From Akkermansia muciniphila (GTDB lineage Bacteria > Verrucomicrobiota > Verrucomicrobiia > Verrucomicrobiales > DEV007): a stretch of DNA of 64,000 bases. The notes under the pieces were generated by a model. That model saw nothing but the letters and a program-made list of their open reading frames with translations. It was not told the DNA's origin and made no database searches. Within the stretch, counting starts at the first letter, position 1, and every line of letters starts with the position of its first letter. The translations under genes were made by a program, and so were the position numbers. This document shows, piece after piece, positions 44,631 to 53,644 of this stretch. Where the stretch lies: assembly GCA_945883495.1 (NCBI GenBank), contig CAMCXS010000002.1, forward strand, positions 1 through 64,000, read 5' to 3'.

Positions 44631-45527
44631 TTACGAAAACAGGATACGCCCCAGAAAATCCATGGCATGCGCCGGAGGTGGAGGGCTTTTCGGAGCGATC
44701 ACCACGATCTGACGCACCGGGCGAGTCCAAGGAGTCCGCACCAGTTGCACGCGGCGGCGGGCAGCCAAGCCTCGGAGCGCACGTTCCGGAGCAAAGGCCA
44801 TTCCCATCCCCAGTGCACTTAATTCAATGGTGGCTTCAAAGCCATCCAGCTCCATTACCGCTCGCGGGCGGAAACCGCGATCTTCACACCACCTGTCCAG
44901 AAGAGCTCGCACCGGCCCAGCCGGCGGCATGATCCAGTCCTGCTCCGCCAGCCAGAGGCGGAAGTCATCCGATTCGGCCGGGAGCACAGGGCCCTCTCCT
45001 GAGGTGAGCAGGACAAACCGGTCCGTCATCCGGTGCGTAATCACGACATTGGTCATCGCTTCCTCAGGCTCGGTGACGACGCCGAGGTCCAGTCGAGCTT
45101 CCGCCGTTTCTGTCAGGAGGACAGGGTCTGGCAAGATGGTGACCTGGATTCGCACGGACGGCGCTCTCTTGCGTTGGGAAGCAAAAAGACCTGGCAGGTG
45201 CGCGGCGGCTAAGCTCCGTGAAACGCCGATCCGAATCGTCGGAGGCACATCCAAAACCTCCTCGCGGACCCGACGCAACGCTTGCTCCATGATGCCGGCC
45301 ACCGCCCCACTTGCTTCCAAAAAGATTTTGCCGGCTTCGGTCAACGCCACGGAACGTGTGGTCCGCGCGAACACGGCGAAACCAAGCTTGTCCTCCATCG
45401 CCTGAATTTGGCGGCTCAACGCGCTCTGCGTGAGACCCGCTGCCCTCGCCGCCGATGTGATCGATGAGTGGGCGCGCACCAAGTGCAAAAGCCTCAGGCC
45501 GTAAAGATCAACCGGCAAGTCATTCAT
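44631..45527 (-). CDS. LysR-family transcriptional regulator
   Basis: A 298-residue regulator with an N-terminal winged helix (LYGLRLLHLVRAHSSITSAARAAGLTQSALSRQIQAMEDKLG) and a C-terminal periplasmic-binding-like effector domain (~90-290). It is divergent from a small ferredoxin gene 68 bases away. LysR proteins typically repress themselves and activate the divergent neighbour, so the ferredoxin is the likely target. The 3' end is 12 bases from the convergent kinase/pyrophosphorylase gene. Confidence 0.92.
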   Translation of the reverse strand: MNDLPVDLYGLRLLHLVRAHSSITSAARAAGLTQSALSRQIQAMEDKLGFAVFARTTRSVALTEAGKIFLEASGAVAGIMEQALRRVREEVLDVPPTIRIGVSRSLAAAHLPGLFASQRKRAPSVRIQVTILPDPVLLTETAEARLDLGVVTEPEEAMTNVVITHRMTDRFVLLTSGEGPVLPAESDDFRLWLAEQDWIMPPAGPVRALLDRWCEDRGFRPRAVMELDGFEATIELSALGMGMAFAPERALRGLAARRRVQLVRTPWTRPVRQIVVIAPKSPPPPAHAMDFLGRILFS

Positions 45528-45595
45528 TCGATCAACTCATAAATCAATGCGAATAATGAATTTTCCGCAAGATCGAGGAAGGCGGAATTTCCTCC

Positions 45596-45826
45596 ATGGC
45601 CGATCCCGACGACAAAAACCCGCTCAATGTCCCAGGTCGTTACTACAATGATCAGACGTGCATCGATTGCGATCTTTGCCGGGAAATCGCTCCCCAGATT
45701 TTCCGCCGGGATGACGACGAGGGCTTGACCTACGTTTGGCACCAACCCCATGGAGGTGAGGAAATTGCTCTGGCCGAGGCGGCACGTCACGCGTGCCCAA
45801 CCGAGACCATCGGAAACGATGGTTGA
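45596..45826 (+). CDS. Single-cluster ferredoxin
   Basis: A 76-residue ferredoxin with C-x2-C-x2-C (CIDCDLC, ~residues 22-28) and a distant CP (~67), the pattern of a one-[4Fe-4S] or [3Fe-4S] ferredoxin. Acidic overall. A redox partner for an oxidoreductase that is not in the window is likely. It is probably controlled by the divergent LysR gene. AGGAAGGCGG lies about 15 bases upstream of the start. Confidence 0.88.
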   Translation: MADPDDKNPLNVPGRYYNDQTCIDCDLCREIAPQIFRRDDDEGLTYVWHQPHGGEEIALAEAARHACPTETIGNDG

Positions 45827-45841
45827 AGTCTCGGCGCATGC

Positions 45842-46891
45842 TTATTGCGGCACCGCGACGGTCTCCACCACGCTCGCCCGCCCGTCCGCGGCGATCCGGA
45901 CACTCACAAGGTGGTCAAACCCATCGCCTTCTTCATCGGAGGTAAAGCTCCCGAAGTAATGCAGCACCAACGTATCGGCGTCCTGCCAACGTTCCGCGTC
46001 TACGAGATTGTCCCGCTCTTTCCTCCCTTTTTCTTCTAAGGCGGCTCGCTCGGCGGCGAACAGTTCGGGAAGTTCGACGGCCTGCCACTCTCCATCCATG
46101 AGCCGGAACACCAACGTCCGTGCATCCCGCGGACCGTCGCCGAGACGGATGGCGAGCTTCCGAGCATCTGGCCCCCAGACCACCCAAGTGGGAAATGGGC
46201 AGCCTCCACTCCCCTCCTCCCCGAACAACGTCTGGGCCTTTCCGCTCCCATCTTTGGGCGCCACGGAAATGGCGGTAACTTCATCCCCTTCGTAGGAGAT
46301 CGTCACCTGCCACTTCTCGTCGGGGGAAAGGTGATCCGCTTGGTCTTTGGACCCGCCCGGAAGCCGCCGACGCAAGGTTTCCCCCGAGTTGAACTCCCAG
46401 TCACCGCCCATCCGGATGTCATCTACCAACCAGGCTCCCGCACGATTTCGGAAAACCAGGGTATCGGTCCACTCCGCAGCCTCCAGCCCCGCTTCGTTGT
46501 AGGTCAACTTGATCGCCACCGTCGCATCGGAGCCTTTGGGAGCGGCCGTGACCCCAAGTTTCCACTCCGAGACGCCTTCGAAGAGGCTGCTAAAGAGATC
46601 GCCCTCGATCCAATCCGGTTTGTCGTCGGGATGCTGCTCCACCTGCCGGGCTTGTTCGCGGCGCGCCAGTTCGATGATGGACCTCAATTCTGGGGTGATC
46701 AGCGAGCCCAAGCGTTCCATCTGCGCCACCGAAGGAAGTCCGGAAATTCGCTCTTTGCGCAGCTCCGCGTAAAAAGTCGAACCTGCGGAACGGAGCGGTT
46801 CTAGGGCATCCTTGGTCTGCACCGCCGCAGAGGCGGAGAAGCAACAGCCAAGCACCCACAACGGGGCCCAAAGCTTTCTTATGTGCATCAT
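45842..46891 (-). CDS. Exported protein of unknown function
   Basis: A 349-residue protein with a signal peptide (MHIRKLWAPLWVLGCCFSASA) followed by an ~150-residue helical/beta region. One stretch (TLVFRNRAGAWLVDDIRM) resembles the end of an NTF2/DUF3828-like fold. A beta-rich C-terminal half (~190-349) follows, with YEGDEVTAISV and SFTSDEEGDGFDHLVSVRI segments. The upstream frame to 47044 crosses the TonB receptor promoter and is not used. I do not recognise the full architecture. Its start is ~205 bases from the divergent TonB receptor. Confidence 0.65.
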   Translation of the reverse strand: MMHIRKLWAPLWVLGCCFSASAAVQTKDALEPLRSAGSTFYAELRKERISGLPSVAQMERLGSLITPELRSIIELARREQARQVEQHPDDKPDWIEGDLFSSLFEGVSEWKLGVTAAPKGSDATVAIKLTYNEAGLEAAEWTDTLVFRNRAGAWLVDDIRMGGDWEFNSGETLRRRLPGGSKDQADHLSPDEKWQVTISYEGDEVTAISVAPKDGSGKAQTLFGEEGSGGCPFPTWVVWGPDARKLAIRLGDGPRDARTLVFRLMDGEWQAVELPELFAAERAALEEKGRKERDNLVDAERWQDADTLVLHYFGSFTSDEEGDGFDHLVSVRIAADGRASVVETVAVPQ

Positions 46892-47021
46892 CGGTTCGTT
46901 CTGACTGCAGACGCAAAAGTCACGGCGTCCTGCGGAAGTTCTTCCAAATCGAACGGGGCGCCAGAGGGGTTTCGACTCGGAGCAGCCCGCCTCGGGGGAA
47001 AAAGTTTTTCCAATTTTATGC

Positions 47022-47038
47022 TTGAGATTGATTCTCAA
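47022..47038. promoter_or_regulatory. Fur box-like palindrome upstream of TonB receptor
   Basis: TTGAGATTGATTCTCAA is a 7-1-7 type palindrome (TGAGATT-G-ATTCTCA) with one mismatched pair, close to the classical Fur core TGAGAAT-n-ATTCTCA. It is followed by an AT-rich TATCATTT and lies 58 bases upstream of the receptor start. It suggests iron-dependent repression of the receptor, and possibly of the divergent gene. Confidence 0.7.
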
Positions 47039-47096
47039 TATCATTTAGGTGGCAGCGTTCCTCACAGGAATTTGCCAGCCAATTCACTTAACTCTC

Positions 47097-49403
47097 ATGA
47101 AACCAACACGCCACGGGAGGCTCCGGCCTCTCCTCTCAACCCTCCTGACCGCGTTCTGCGCACTCCCCCTGCACGCTCAGGATGCCCCGGAAACTCCCTA
47201 CTCCACCCCTCAGGCTCCACTTGAGGAACTCGCCCCCTTCGTCGTCGTCGGCAGCAAGGAAAACGTGAACAGCCAAGTCGGCGCCGCCGCCTTCCTCGAC
47301 ACCACGGACATCCGCACTCAAAACTACACGAACGTCAACCGGATCCTCCAACGCGTCCCCGGTGTCTACATCCGCGATGAGGACGGATTTGGAAACTTCG
47401 CGAACATCTCCATCCGCGGCGGCGACGGTTCCCGATCCGAAAGAGTCACCTTGATGGAGGACGGTGTCCTCACCGCTCCCGCGCCTTACTCCGCCCCCGG
47501 AGCGTACTACACGCCCCGCGCCGCACGGATGTCCGGCATCGAAATCCTCAAGGGCTCCAGCCAAGTCCGCTACGGTCCGCACACCACCGGTGGCGTGGTC
47601 AACTTCCTCTCCACTCCCGTCCCCGAAACGCAAAGCGTCTTCACTCGCTACACCTTCGGCTCCAACGCCACCCAACTCCTCCTCGCTCAGTACGGCGACG
47701 CCATCACCACCGATGCCGGTACGTTCGGTTACCTGATGGAGCTTCACGGACAGATGTCCGACGGCTTCCGCACCATCCGCGGGCAGGAAGGACAAGGCAC
47801 CGGCTTCCAGCTTTACGAACCCATGTTCAAAGCATTCTGGGAGCCAGCCACCGCCATGGAACAGCGCATCGAATTCAAGTTCGGCTACACCGATTTTGAT
47901 GCGGACGAAAGCTACCTCGGCCTCAGTGAAGCCGACGCCCGTTCCAATCCCTTTGATCGCTACCCCGCCAGCGTCTACGACAACATTGACACCGATCACA
48001 TCCGCACCTACGTCCGCTGGCAAGGCCAACCAACGGAGAACCTTTCCTTGGAGTCCACCGCTTACTTCAACCGCTTCAACCGGAACTGGTACAAGCTCGA
48101 CGCCGTCGGTGGCTTCAATCCCGTGATCGACGGCGGTGGCCAAATCGCCGGCCGGACCAGCTTGACGACTGCCCTTCTCGAAGGGGACCCGGGCTTGGGC
48201 ATCCTCCAAGGAACCGTACCGGGCTCGATCGCCGTCAAAGCCAACAACCGGACTTACGAGTCCTACGGCTGGCAAAACATGGCCTCGTTGAACTTCGACA
48301 CTGGCGCAATTGGCCACACCTTGACCGGTGGCGTCCGCTTCCATGCCGACTATGAAGACCGCTTGCAATGGGTGGATGTCTACAACGGAAACGGAAACTC
48401 TAGCTTCAGTTCCTTCCGCCGGGGCACTGCCGGCGAGGATGCTGACCAGCGCCAAGAAGTTTTCGCGACCTCCTTCTTCGTGGAAGACGCCATTCAATTC
48501 GGGCCCGTGACCGTCAAGCCGGGAGTCCGCTACGAGAAGCTTCAGATGGACCTGAACAATCGCGGCGTGCGTCTCGGCGGCGATCTTGATACCTACGCAG
48601 CCGGAGTTGGCGTCACCTATGACATCAGCGATGCGAACACCCTCTTCGGCGGTGTCTTCCGTGGCATTTCCACCCCGGGACCGAGTGCTTACCTGAGCAA
48701 CGGCATCGACATCGAAGAAAGCGTCGGCTACGAAGCGGGCGTTCGTCATCGTCGCGATGCGTTCGCAGCCGAATTCGCGGGCTTCGTCTCGGACTACTCT
48801 AACCTTCTCGGCACCGACACTGGTCTTGGCCTTGGCGGCGCCTCGAACCTCAACGCAGGCGCGGCCACCGTTTGGGGCTTTGAAGGCATGATTAGCTACG
48901 ACTTGATGGCCAGCCAAGGCGGAGCGTTCCAAATGCCGGCTTACTTGACCGCGACGTGGACCAGCGCCGAGCTCGAAAACGCTCTGGCCAGCGGTGGAAA
49001 CAACAACATCTACGCCGGCGGCACCCCGGGAGCCAGCATTCCTTACGTTCCCGAGTGGAAACTAGCGGGCGGCGTTGGAGTAACTTACGGTGCGTTCGGG
49101 GTAAACCTCGATGGAACCTGGGTCGATGAGACCTTCGGCAGCGCAGACAACTTCATCAGTCCGGTGACGTCCGTCCGCCAGGGCATCATCGACTCCGCCC
49201 TGGTGTTTGACCTGTCGGCATCGTACCGAGTCGGGGAACACACCAAGCTGCTCGGGGGAGTACAGAACCTCTTCGACGAGAACTACCTCTCCAGCCGGCT
49301 GCCTGAGGGCCCGCGCAATGGCGCTCCGCGCACAGTCTTCATCGGCGTAGAGATGGATTGGGAGGCCCTCGGCAAAATCGGCGACGTGATTTTGCAGAAG
49401 TAA
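47097..49403 (+). CDS. TonB-dependent outer-membrane receptor (FecA-like, probable iron uptake)
   Basis: A 768-residue outer-membrane receptor. A signal peptide (~1-30) and a TonB-box-like ELAPFVVVGSKE (~42) are followed by a plug domain (VNRILQRVPGVYIRDEDG, NISIRGGDGSRSERVTLMEDG, GIEILKGSSQVRYGPHTTGGVVNF). The C-terminal ~570 residues form a beta barrel ending in the family's strand pattern, LFDENYLSSRLPEG and TVFIGVEMDW. The plug resembles FecA/siderophore receptors, and the Fur-like box upstream supports ferric-chelate uptake. No TonB/ExbBD or ABC importer is adjacent. Confidence 0.9.
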   Translation: MKPTRHGRLRPLLSTLLTAFCALPLHAQDAPETPYSTPQAPLEELAPFVVVGSKENVNSQVGAAAFLDTTDIRTQNYTNVNRILQRVPGVYIRDEDGFGNFANISIRGGDGSRSERVTLMEDGVLTAPAPYSAPGAYYTPRAARMSGIEILKGSSQVRYGPHTTGGVVNFLSTPVPETQSVFTRYTFGSNATQLLLAQYGDAITTDAGTFGYLMELHGQMSDGFRTIRGQEGQGTGFQLYEPMFKAFWEPATAMEQRIEFKFGYTDFDADESYLGLSEADARSNPFDRYPASVYDNIDTDHIRTYVRWQGQPTENLSLESTAYFNRFNRNWYKLDAVGGFNPVIDGGGQIAGRTSLTTALLEGDPGLGILQGTVPGSIAVKANNRTYESYGWQNMASLNFDTGAIGHTLTGGVRFHADYEDRLQWVDVYNGNGNSSFSSFRRGTAGEDADQRQEVFATSFFVEDAIQFGPVTVKPGVRYEKLQMDLNNRGVRLGGDLDTYAAGVGVTYDISDANTLFGGVFRGISTPGPSAYLSNGIDIEESVGYEAGVRHRRDAFAAEFAGFVSDYSNLLGTDTGLGLGGASNLNAGAATVWGFEGMISYDLMASQGGAFQMPAYLTATWTSAELENALASGGNNNIYAGGTPGASIPYVPEWKLAGGVGVTYGAFGVNLDGTWVDETFGSADNFISPVTSVRQGIIDSALVFDLSASYRVGEHTKLLGGVQNLFDENYLSSRLPEGPRNGAPRTVFIGVEMDWEALGKIGDVILQK

Positions 49404-49469
49404 CCGCAGGCTTGGGAGTCTGCTGAGTTGGATACCGCCCGGCTCTCGTCGTTCCTCGCCCTCGCGGGG

Positions 49470-49493
49470 AATGACTTGGGCCGGTCGTTTTTT
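49470..49493 (+). terminator. Probable terminator of the TonB receptor gene
   Basis: AATGAC (49470-49475) pairs with GTCGTT (49484-49489), including one G-T pair, around an 8-base loop, and runs into six Ts. It begins 66 bases after the stop. Confidence 0.55.
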
Positions 49494-49510
49494 CTTGGGG
49501 GAACTCAGGG

Positions 49511-50953
49511 TCAACCCAACGGGATTGGGTGAACTGGAACGGCGGCGGCGAACGGCTCACGGTAGCCGAAAAACCTGCGAGCCTTGATCATTTGAGCCAC
49601 TTGCGCCGGCACGGACGCCTCCCAGCCCGGCGTGCCAGACTGAATCTGCGATAAGATCTCGCGAGAAAAGATGGGCAAATACTCTGGATTGTAGCCACGA
49701 ATCGGCTCGATGAACCGGTTCTCCAACAAATACGCGTAAAGGTGGGACAGCTGGGGCGCGACCTTGAGATTCTCCGCCGTAATGAGAGCGCCATTGGTCT
49801 TCTCCCGAAGCGGATAAACGAACAGTTTCAAGTCGTTCTTAAACATCCGGCCGAACGACTCAAGAATGCCGCCCTCGAGGTTCATATAATACTTTTCCTC
49901 GAAAATCCCCTGAAGACTTGGCACGCCCATCACGAATCCGATCATTTGCTTTGTGTAGCGGAACAAATAGGCCGCCAGACGGTAGTACTCGCCGAAGTTC
50001 GAGATGATCACCGTTTTTCCCAAGGCGCACAAGGTATCCACGCGCGCCAGGTAATCCGCGTGATCGATCCCGCTTTCCGTTGTGAGATTCTTCATCGTCA
50101 TCTCGGTGAGCACGAGAAACTGTTGCCCTTGGACCTTCGGCTCCTGCACGAACTGAGCCTGCGCGCATCGCAACATGTCGATCGTCACATTGGTCACCGG
50201 ACGAAAGCTCCCGCGCTCCACCAGCACGGGCTTCTTGTAGATTAGGTCCGAAGCCTGAACCACATGTCCGTCAGCCGTGAACATCGCGGCGTCAGTCAAT
50301 CCCGCCTGAACCAATTCCAGGCTCATGATGCGATTGTCCGTGCTCGCGAATGCCGGCCCCGAAAACTCAATCATGTCGACCTCAATCCGCTGCGTCGTCA
50401 GGCTATCCGCCAACGACCGGATCAGCTTCTGCGGCTGGCGATGAAAGAACATCGCACCGTAGACCAAGTTGACGCCGAAAATGCCGAGCGCCTCCTGCTG
50501 CTGGACGTTCTCCTTGTCCCACAAGCAGAGGTGCAAAATGATCCGGGACGGCTCCGCGCCTGGCTCCGTTTGAAATTGCATCCCCAGCCAGCCGTGCCCA
50601 TCCGTTTGCCGGGAATAACTCTTCGCCGCCACCGTCCCGGCGAACACGAAAAACCGCGTATTCGCCCCTCGGGTTTCCGCGAGCCGCTCAATAAGCAGTT
50701 GATACTCGTGGTCCAGCATCGACTCCACCCGCGCCTTGGAAACATAGCGCTCACAAGGACCGTAGATCGCGTCGCTGAACTTCATGTCGTAAGCCGACAT
50801 CGCCTTCGCCACCGTGCCGGTCGCGCCACCTACCCGGAAAAACCAGCGGGCGACTTCTTGTCCGGCGCCGATTTCCGCAAACGTTCCGTATTTGCTCTCG
50901 TCAAGATTGATTTCGAGAGCCTTTTGATTTGTGCTGAGGACGGGAGATTCCAT
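49511..50953 (-). CDS. Conserved cytoplasmic protein of unknown function
   Basis: A 480-residue soluble protein beginning ALEINLDESKYGTFAEIGAGQE, then VARWFFRVGGATGTVAKAMSAYDMKFSDAIYG. This N-terminal block is strikingly conserved in a family that I recall from Bacteroidetes, cyanobacteria and PVC bacteria and that is often given misleading names. A central region has SGIDHADYLARVDTLCALGKTVIISN. No catalytic motif can be named. It follows the aminotransferase gene by 53 bases on the same strand and could be the last gene of that operon, or separate. Confidence 0.7.
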   Translation of the reverse strand: MESPVLSTNQKALEINLDESKYGTFAEIGAGQEVARWFFRVGGATGTVAKAMSAYDMKFSDAIYGPCERYVSKARVESMLDHEYQLLIERLAETRGANTRFFVFAGTVAAKSYSRQTDGHGWLGMQFQTEPGAEPSRIILHLCLWDKENVQQQEALGIFGVNLVYGAMFFHRQPQKLIRSLADSLTTQRIEVDMIEFSGPAFASTDNRIMSLELVQAGLTDAAMFTADGHVVQASDLIYKKPVLVERGSFRPVTNVTIDMLRCAQAQFVQEPKVQGQQFLVLTEMTMKNLTTESGIDHADYLARVDTLCALGKTVIISNFGEYYRLAAYLFRYTKQMIGFVMGVPSLQGIFEEKYYMNLEGGILESFGRMFKNDLKLFVYPLREKTNGALITAENLKVAPQLSHLYAYLLENRFIEPIRGYNPEYLPIFSREILSQIQSGTPGWEASVPAQVAQMIKARRFFGYREPFAAAVPVHPIPLG

Positions 50954-51006
50954 AGGGCACCCTACCATGCTTCATAGCCGCAAAAACGCCAGCAACGTTT
51001 TGTGTA

Positions 51007-52335
51007 CTAGGAGTCCCCAATCCTCTCGTTGGCTTCGCCAATGATCCGCACAGCCTCCCGGACAACGTCCTCCGTGGCGCACAGCGGCAACACCACGATC
51101 ACAGAGTTCCCGATCGACCGCGCCGCCAGCCCGAGGCGCCAACACTCCCGAGTGACTCGCCGTCCTTGGATGCGACCGTAATTCGTCTGCGCGGTTGTCC
51201 CCGGCTCCTCCACCACTTCCACGGCGGCGGCGAACCCGCGTTGCCGCACTTCCTTGATCCCGGGGCGTTGCGCCAATTCGGCGAGCGACTCCGTCAAAGC
51301 CGCGATCGGCCCGGCCAACCGGCTGACGACTTGTTCCTCCGCGAACACGTCCAGACAAGCCAAGCCCCCAGCACAAGCCACGGCATGTCCGGCGTAGGAA
51401 TGCCCGTAGAGAAAGTTCTGCTCGATCGATTCCGCCCGCGCGAATGGCGCAAAGACACGGTCCGTAACCACGGTGGCGGACAGCGGCCCGACGCCGCCGG
51501 AAAGCGCCTTGCCCAAAACGAGAATGTCCGCCGGACAGGCTTCGTGCTCAAAGCCGAACATCTTCCCGGTCCGCCCAAATCCGGTGAAAACCTCATCGTG
51601 CACGAAAAGCCCCCCGTGCCGGTCGCACCACTCGCGGCAACGCGTCAACGTTCCGTCGGGCCAAGGCACCATCGCGGCCGCTCCGGCGATGACCGGTTCG
51701 AGAATCAGGCCCGCAATCGATTCCGCTCCCTCGATCTCCTCCAACTGCCCTGGGTCATCGAGCCAAACCACCGGATAGCCGCTCTGCCCGAGAAAGGCTT
51801 TGAACGCCGCCAACCCGGTGACGCTGTTCGCCCCCAGGGAATCGCCGTGGTATGACCGCCGAAACGCCACGAAACGGCGTCGCTCCGGGTGGCCGCTGAG
51901 GATTTGCCACTGCAACGCCATCCGCAAGGCGGCCTCGATCCCGTTGGACCCGCTCTCGGAAAAGAAGACCCGGCGGAATCCCCACTTTCCGAGATGTTCC
52001 TCGATGAGCCGCCGCGCCAAAAGAATCCCCGGCGGATGCGAAAACCCGAGGAAGGAACTGTGGGCGAATCGCTCCAACTGCTCCCGCACGGCCGCCACGA
52101 TTTTCGGGTGACCGTGACCGTGGACGTTGCACCAGATAGAGGCGTTGCCGTCGATCAATCGGCGCCCCTCGGCATCGAACAGGTAGGCCCCCTCCCCCCG
52201 GGCGATCACCGGAATCTCAAACTCCGGGGAGAGCCACTCCTGCAAATAGGTGAACGGGTGCCAGAGAAACTCCCGGTCCCACTGGCGCAACTCCGACGGC
52301 CTTGCGCCATAACCCAAATCGACCGGAATCTCCAT
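51007..52335 (-). CDS. bioA: BioA-type class III aminotransferase
   Basis: A 442-residue PLP-dependent aminotransferase. The pattern DGNASIWCNVHGHGHP, SHPPGILLARRLIEE, FFSESGSNGIEAALRMALQ, FRRSYHGDSLGANSV and VLGKALSGGVGPLS (PLP lysine, ~281) closely follows adenosylmethionine-8-amino-7-oxononanoate aminotransferase of biotin synthesis. No bioB, bioF or bioD gene is nearby. Instead it starts 3 bases after the ATP-grasp-like gene in the methyltransferase operon, so a role on another amino compound is possible. Confidence 0.75.
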   Translation of the reverse strand: MEIPVDLGYGARPSELRQWDREFLWHPFTYLQEWLSPEFEIPVIARGEGAYLFDAEGRRLIDGNASIWCNVHGHGHPKIVAAVREQLERFAHSSFLGFSHPPGILLARRLIEEHLGKWGFRRVFFSESGSNGIEAALRMALQWQILSGHPERRRFVAFRRSYHGDSLGANSVTGLAAFKAFLGQSGYPVVWLDDPGQLEEIEGAESIAGLILEPVIAGAAAMVPWPDGTLTRCREWCDRHGGLFVHDEVFTGFGRTGKMFGFEHEACPADILVLGKALSGGVGPLSATVVTDRVFAPFARAESIEQNFLYGHSYAGHAVACAGGLACLDVFAEEQVVSRLAGPIAALTESLAELAQRPGIKEVRQRGFAAAVEVVEEPGTTAQTNYGRIQGRRVTRECWRLGLAARSIGNSVIVVLPLCATEDVVREAVRIIGEANERIGDS

Positions 52336-52338
52336 GCC

Positions 52339-53640
52339 TCAACGCTCCCAACAAGGGACAATGGTCGCCTCGGTCATGCCGTGGATCTTCTTTTTGTCCG
52401 GGGGACAGACCACCGCCAATACGCCTTGGAGCGCGGCGTTCCCGTCGTCCACTAGATAATAAGGCGAAAGCCGCACCACGCCCGGTTCCTCCAACACAGT
52501 CCCTCCGTCGGTGAAGTAGCGATTCGGCACCGGCGCCGAGGCGGCGAATTCTTGGAGGATGTGCGGGTTGCGCGGAAACGCCGTCAGCGCCTCGTCAAGG
52601 CGGTTGGCCCACTCCGGTTTCGAGAGGTCGTGCCCGATGTGGACGCCGCGCGAGCCCCAGGCGTTGCTCGCGAACCCGCTCACCTTGATCACCAGGCGGC
52701 GTTGCTCCTGAGAGAATTCTTTGAGTTCGTTCCAGTCCCAAATCTCCAACTTGGGATACACGCCATGCGGCGGAAGCGGCGACGGATCGAGCACCCAGCC
52801 GAACGGAATGAGCCGGTCAAGCACGTCCGCATGCGCCTCACCCAATTCCCGCCGCCAACGCGGATGCAAAAACGGATCGCGGTAGAGCGCCAGCAGCATC
52901 TTCTCCTCGAAAAACGCCTTGGGCGGCCCGGTCAAGGTGAGCCGGCCTTCCCCAGCCAACGCGAAAAGCCGCCGCGCCGCGTCTCCCAACTCCTCATCCC
53001 ACAGCTCGAAGAACCGGTACACCGTCCGTCCTTCCAACGCGTCCATGTCCGCGACCGTCAGTTCTGGCTCCAACAACGTCTGCGCCCCCGTCCGGCCTGA
53101 GGCATGGCGTAGCATCCATTCCGTCTCCGGCCGGTAATCGCTCGATTCGCGGGAAAACACGACCGCCATCTGGCGTTCCACGAAGACCTCGCCAAAAAGC
53201 CGCTTGCCGCGAACCACATCGAACCCCAACTCGCCGTAGACCAAGTTGAGGAAGTCGATCATCCCAATCCCGCCCGGCACGCCATCGATCTCCGCGATGC
53301 GAAATCCGTCGTCGGTCCAAAGCAGATCCGGCCGAAGCACCATCGGCAGTTGATTCCGGACGGCCGGGGAGTCGTGCAAGCGGAGCAGCCAATCCGGTTT
53401 GCCCTGATCGAGCAGTGCCCGGAAAAAGGCCAACTCCGTCTCCTGGCTGTAGTAAAAGCCGGTCGCCACCTCCAAAAACCGCACCAGCGCCGCCCCGATC
53501 CGCCGCAGTTCCGACACCTGGGACGCCGTGAGCGCGAACGGCTCGGGCCCTGCACGCCACGTCTTGCCCCGGAACAAACCTTCCGCGGGAAGGCGTGCAT
53601 CCAAGGTGCGCAAAACCAAATCCGGAGACGCCGGTTTCAT
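52339..53640 (-). CDS. ATP-grasp-like protein
   Basis: A 433-residue protein with ATP-grasp-like signals in its last third: RRLVIKVSGFASNAWGSRGVHIG (~303-325), PHILQEFAAS (~350) and VRLSPYYLVDDG (~395). The N-terminal part contains LRPDLLWTDDGFRIAEIDGVPGGIG (~100), reminiscent of glutathionylspermidine-synthetase-like ligases. ATP-grasp enzymes join a carboxylate to an amine or thiol. It starts 4 bases after the methyltransferase stop and 3 bases before the aminotransferase start, so the three probably act in one pathway. Family assignment is tentative. Confidence 0.6.
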   Translation of the reverse strand: MKPASPDLVLRTLDARLPAEGLFRGKTWRAGPEPFALTASQVSELRRIGAALVRFLEVATGFYYSQETELAFFRALLDQGKPDWLLRLHDSPAVRNQLPMVLRPDLLWTDDGFRIAEIDGVPGGIGMIDFLNLVYGELGFDVVRGKRLFGEVFVERQMAVVFSRESSDYRPETEWMLRHASGRTGAQTLLEPELTVADMDALEGRTVYRFFELWDEELGDAARRLFALAGEGRLTLTGPPKAFFEEKMLLALYRDPFLHPRWRRELGEAHADVLDRLIPFGWVLDPSPLPPHGVYPKLEIWDWNELKEFSQEQRRLVIKVSGFASNAWGSRGVHIGHDLSKPEWANRLDEALTAFPRNPHILQEFAASAPVPNRYFTDGGTVLEEPGVVRLSPYYLVDDGNAALQGVLAVVCPPDKKKIHGMTEATIVPCWER

Positions 53641-53644
53641 CCGT

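Noticed and set aside
51007-52335. A complete biotin operon
   Set aside because: Only the BioA-type aminotransferase is present; its neighbours are not biotin genes, so a biotin role is not asserted beyond the family name.
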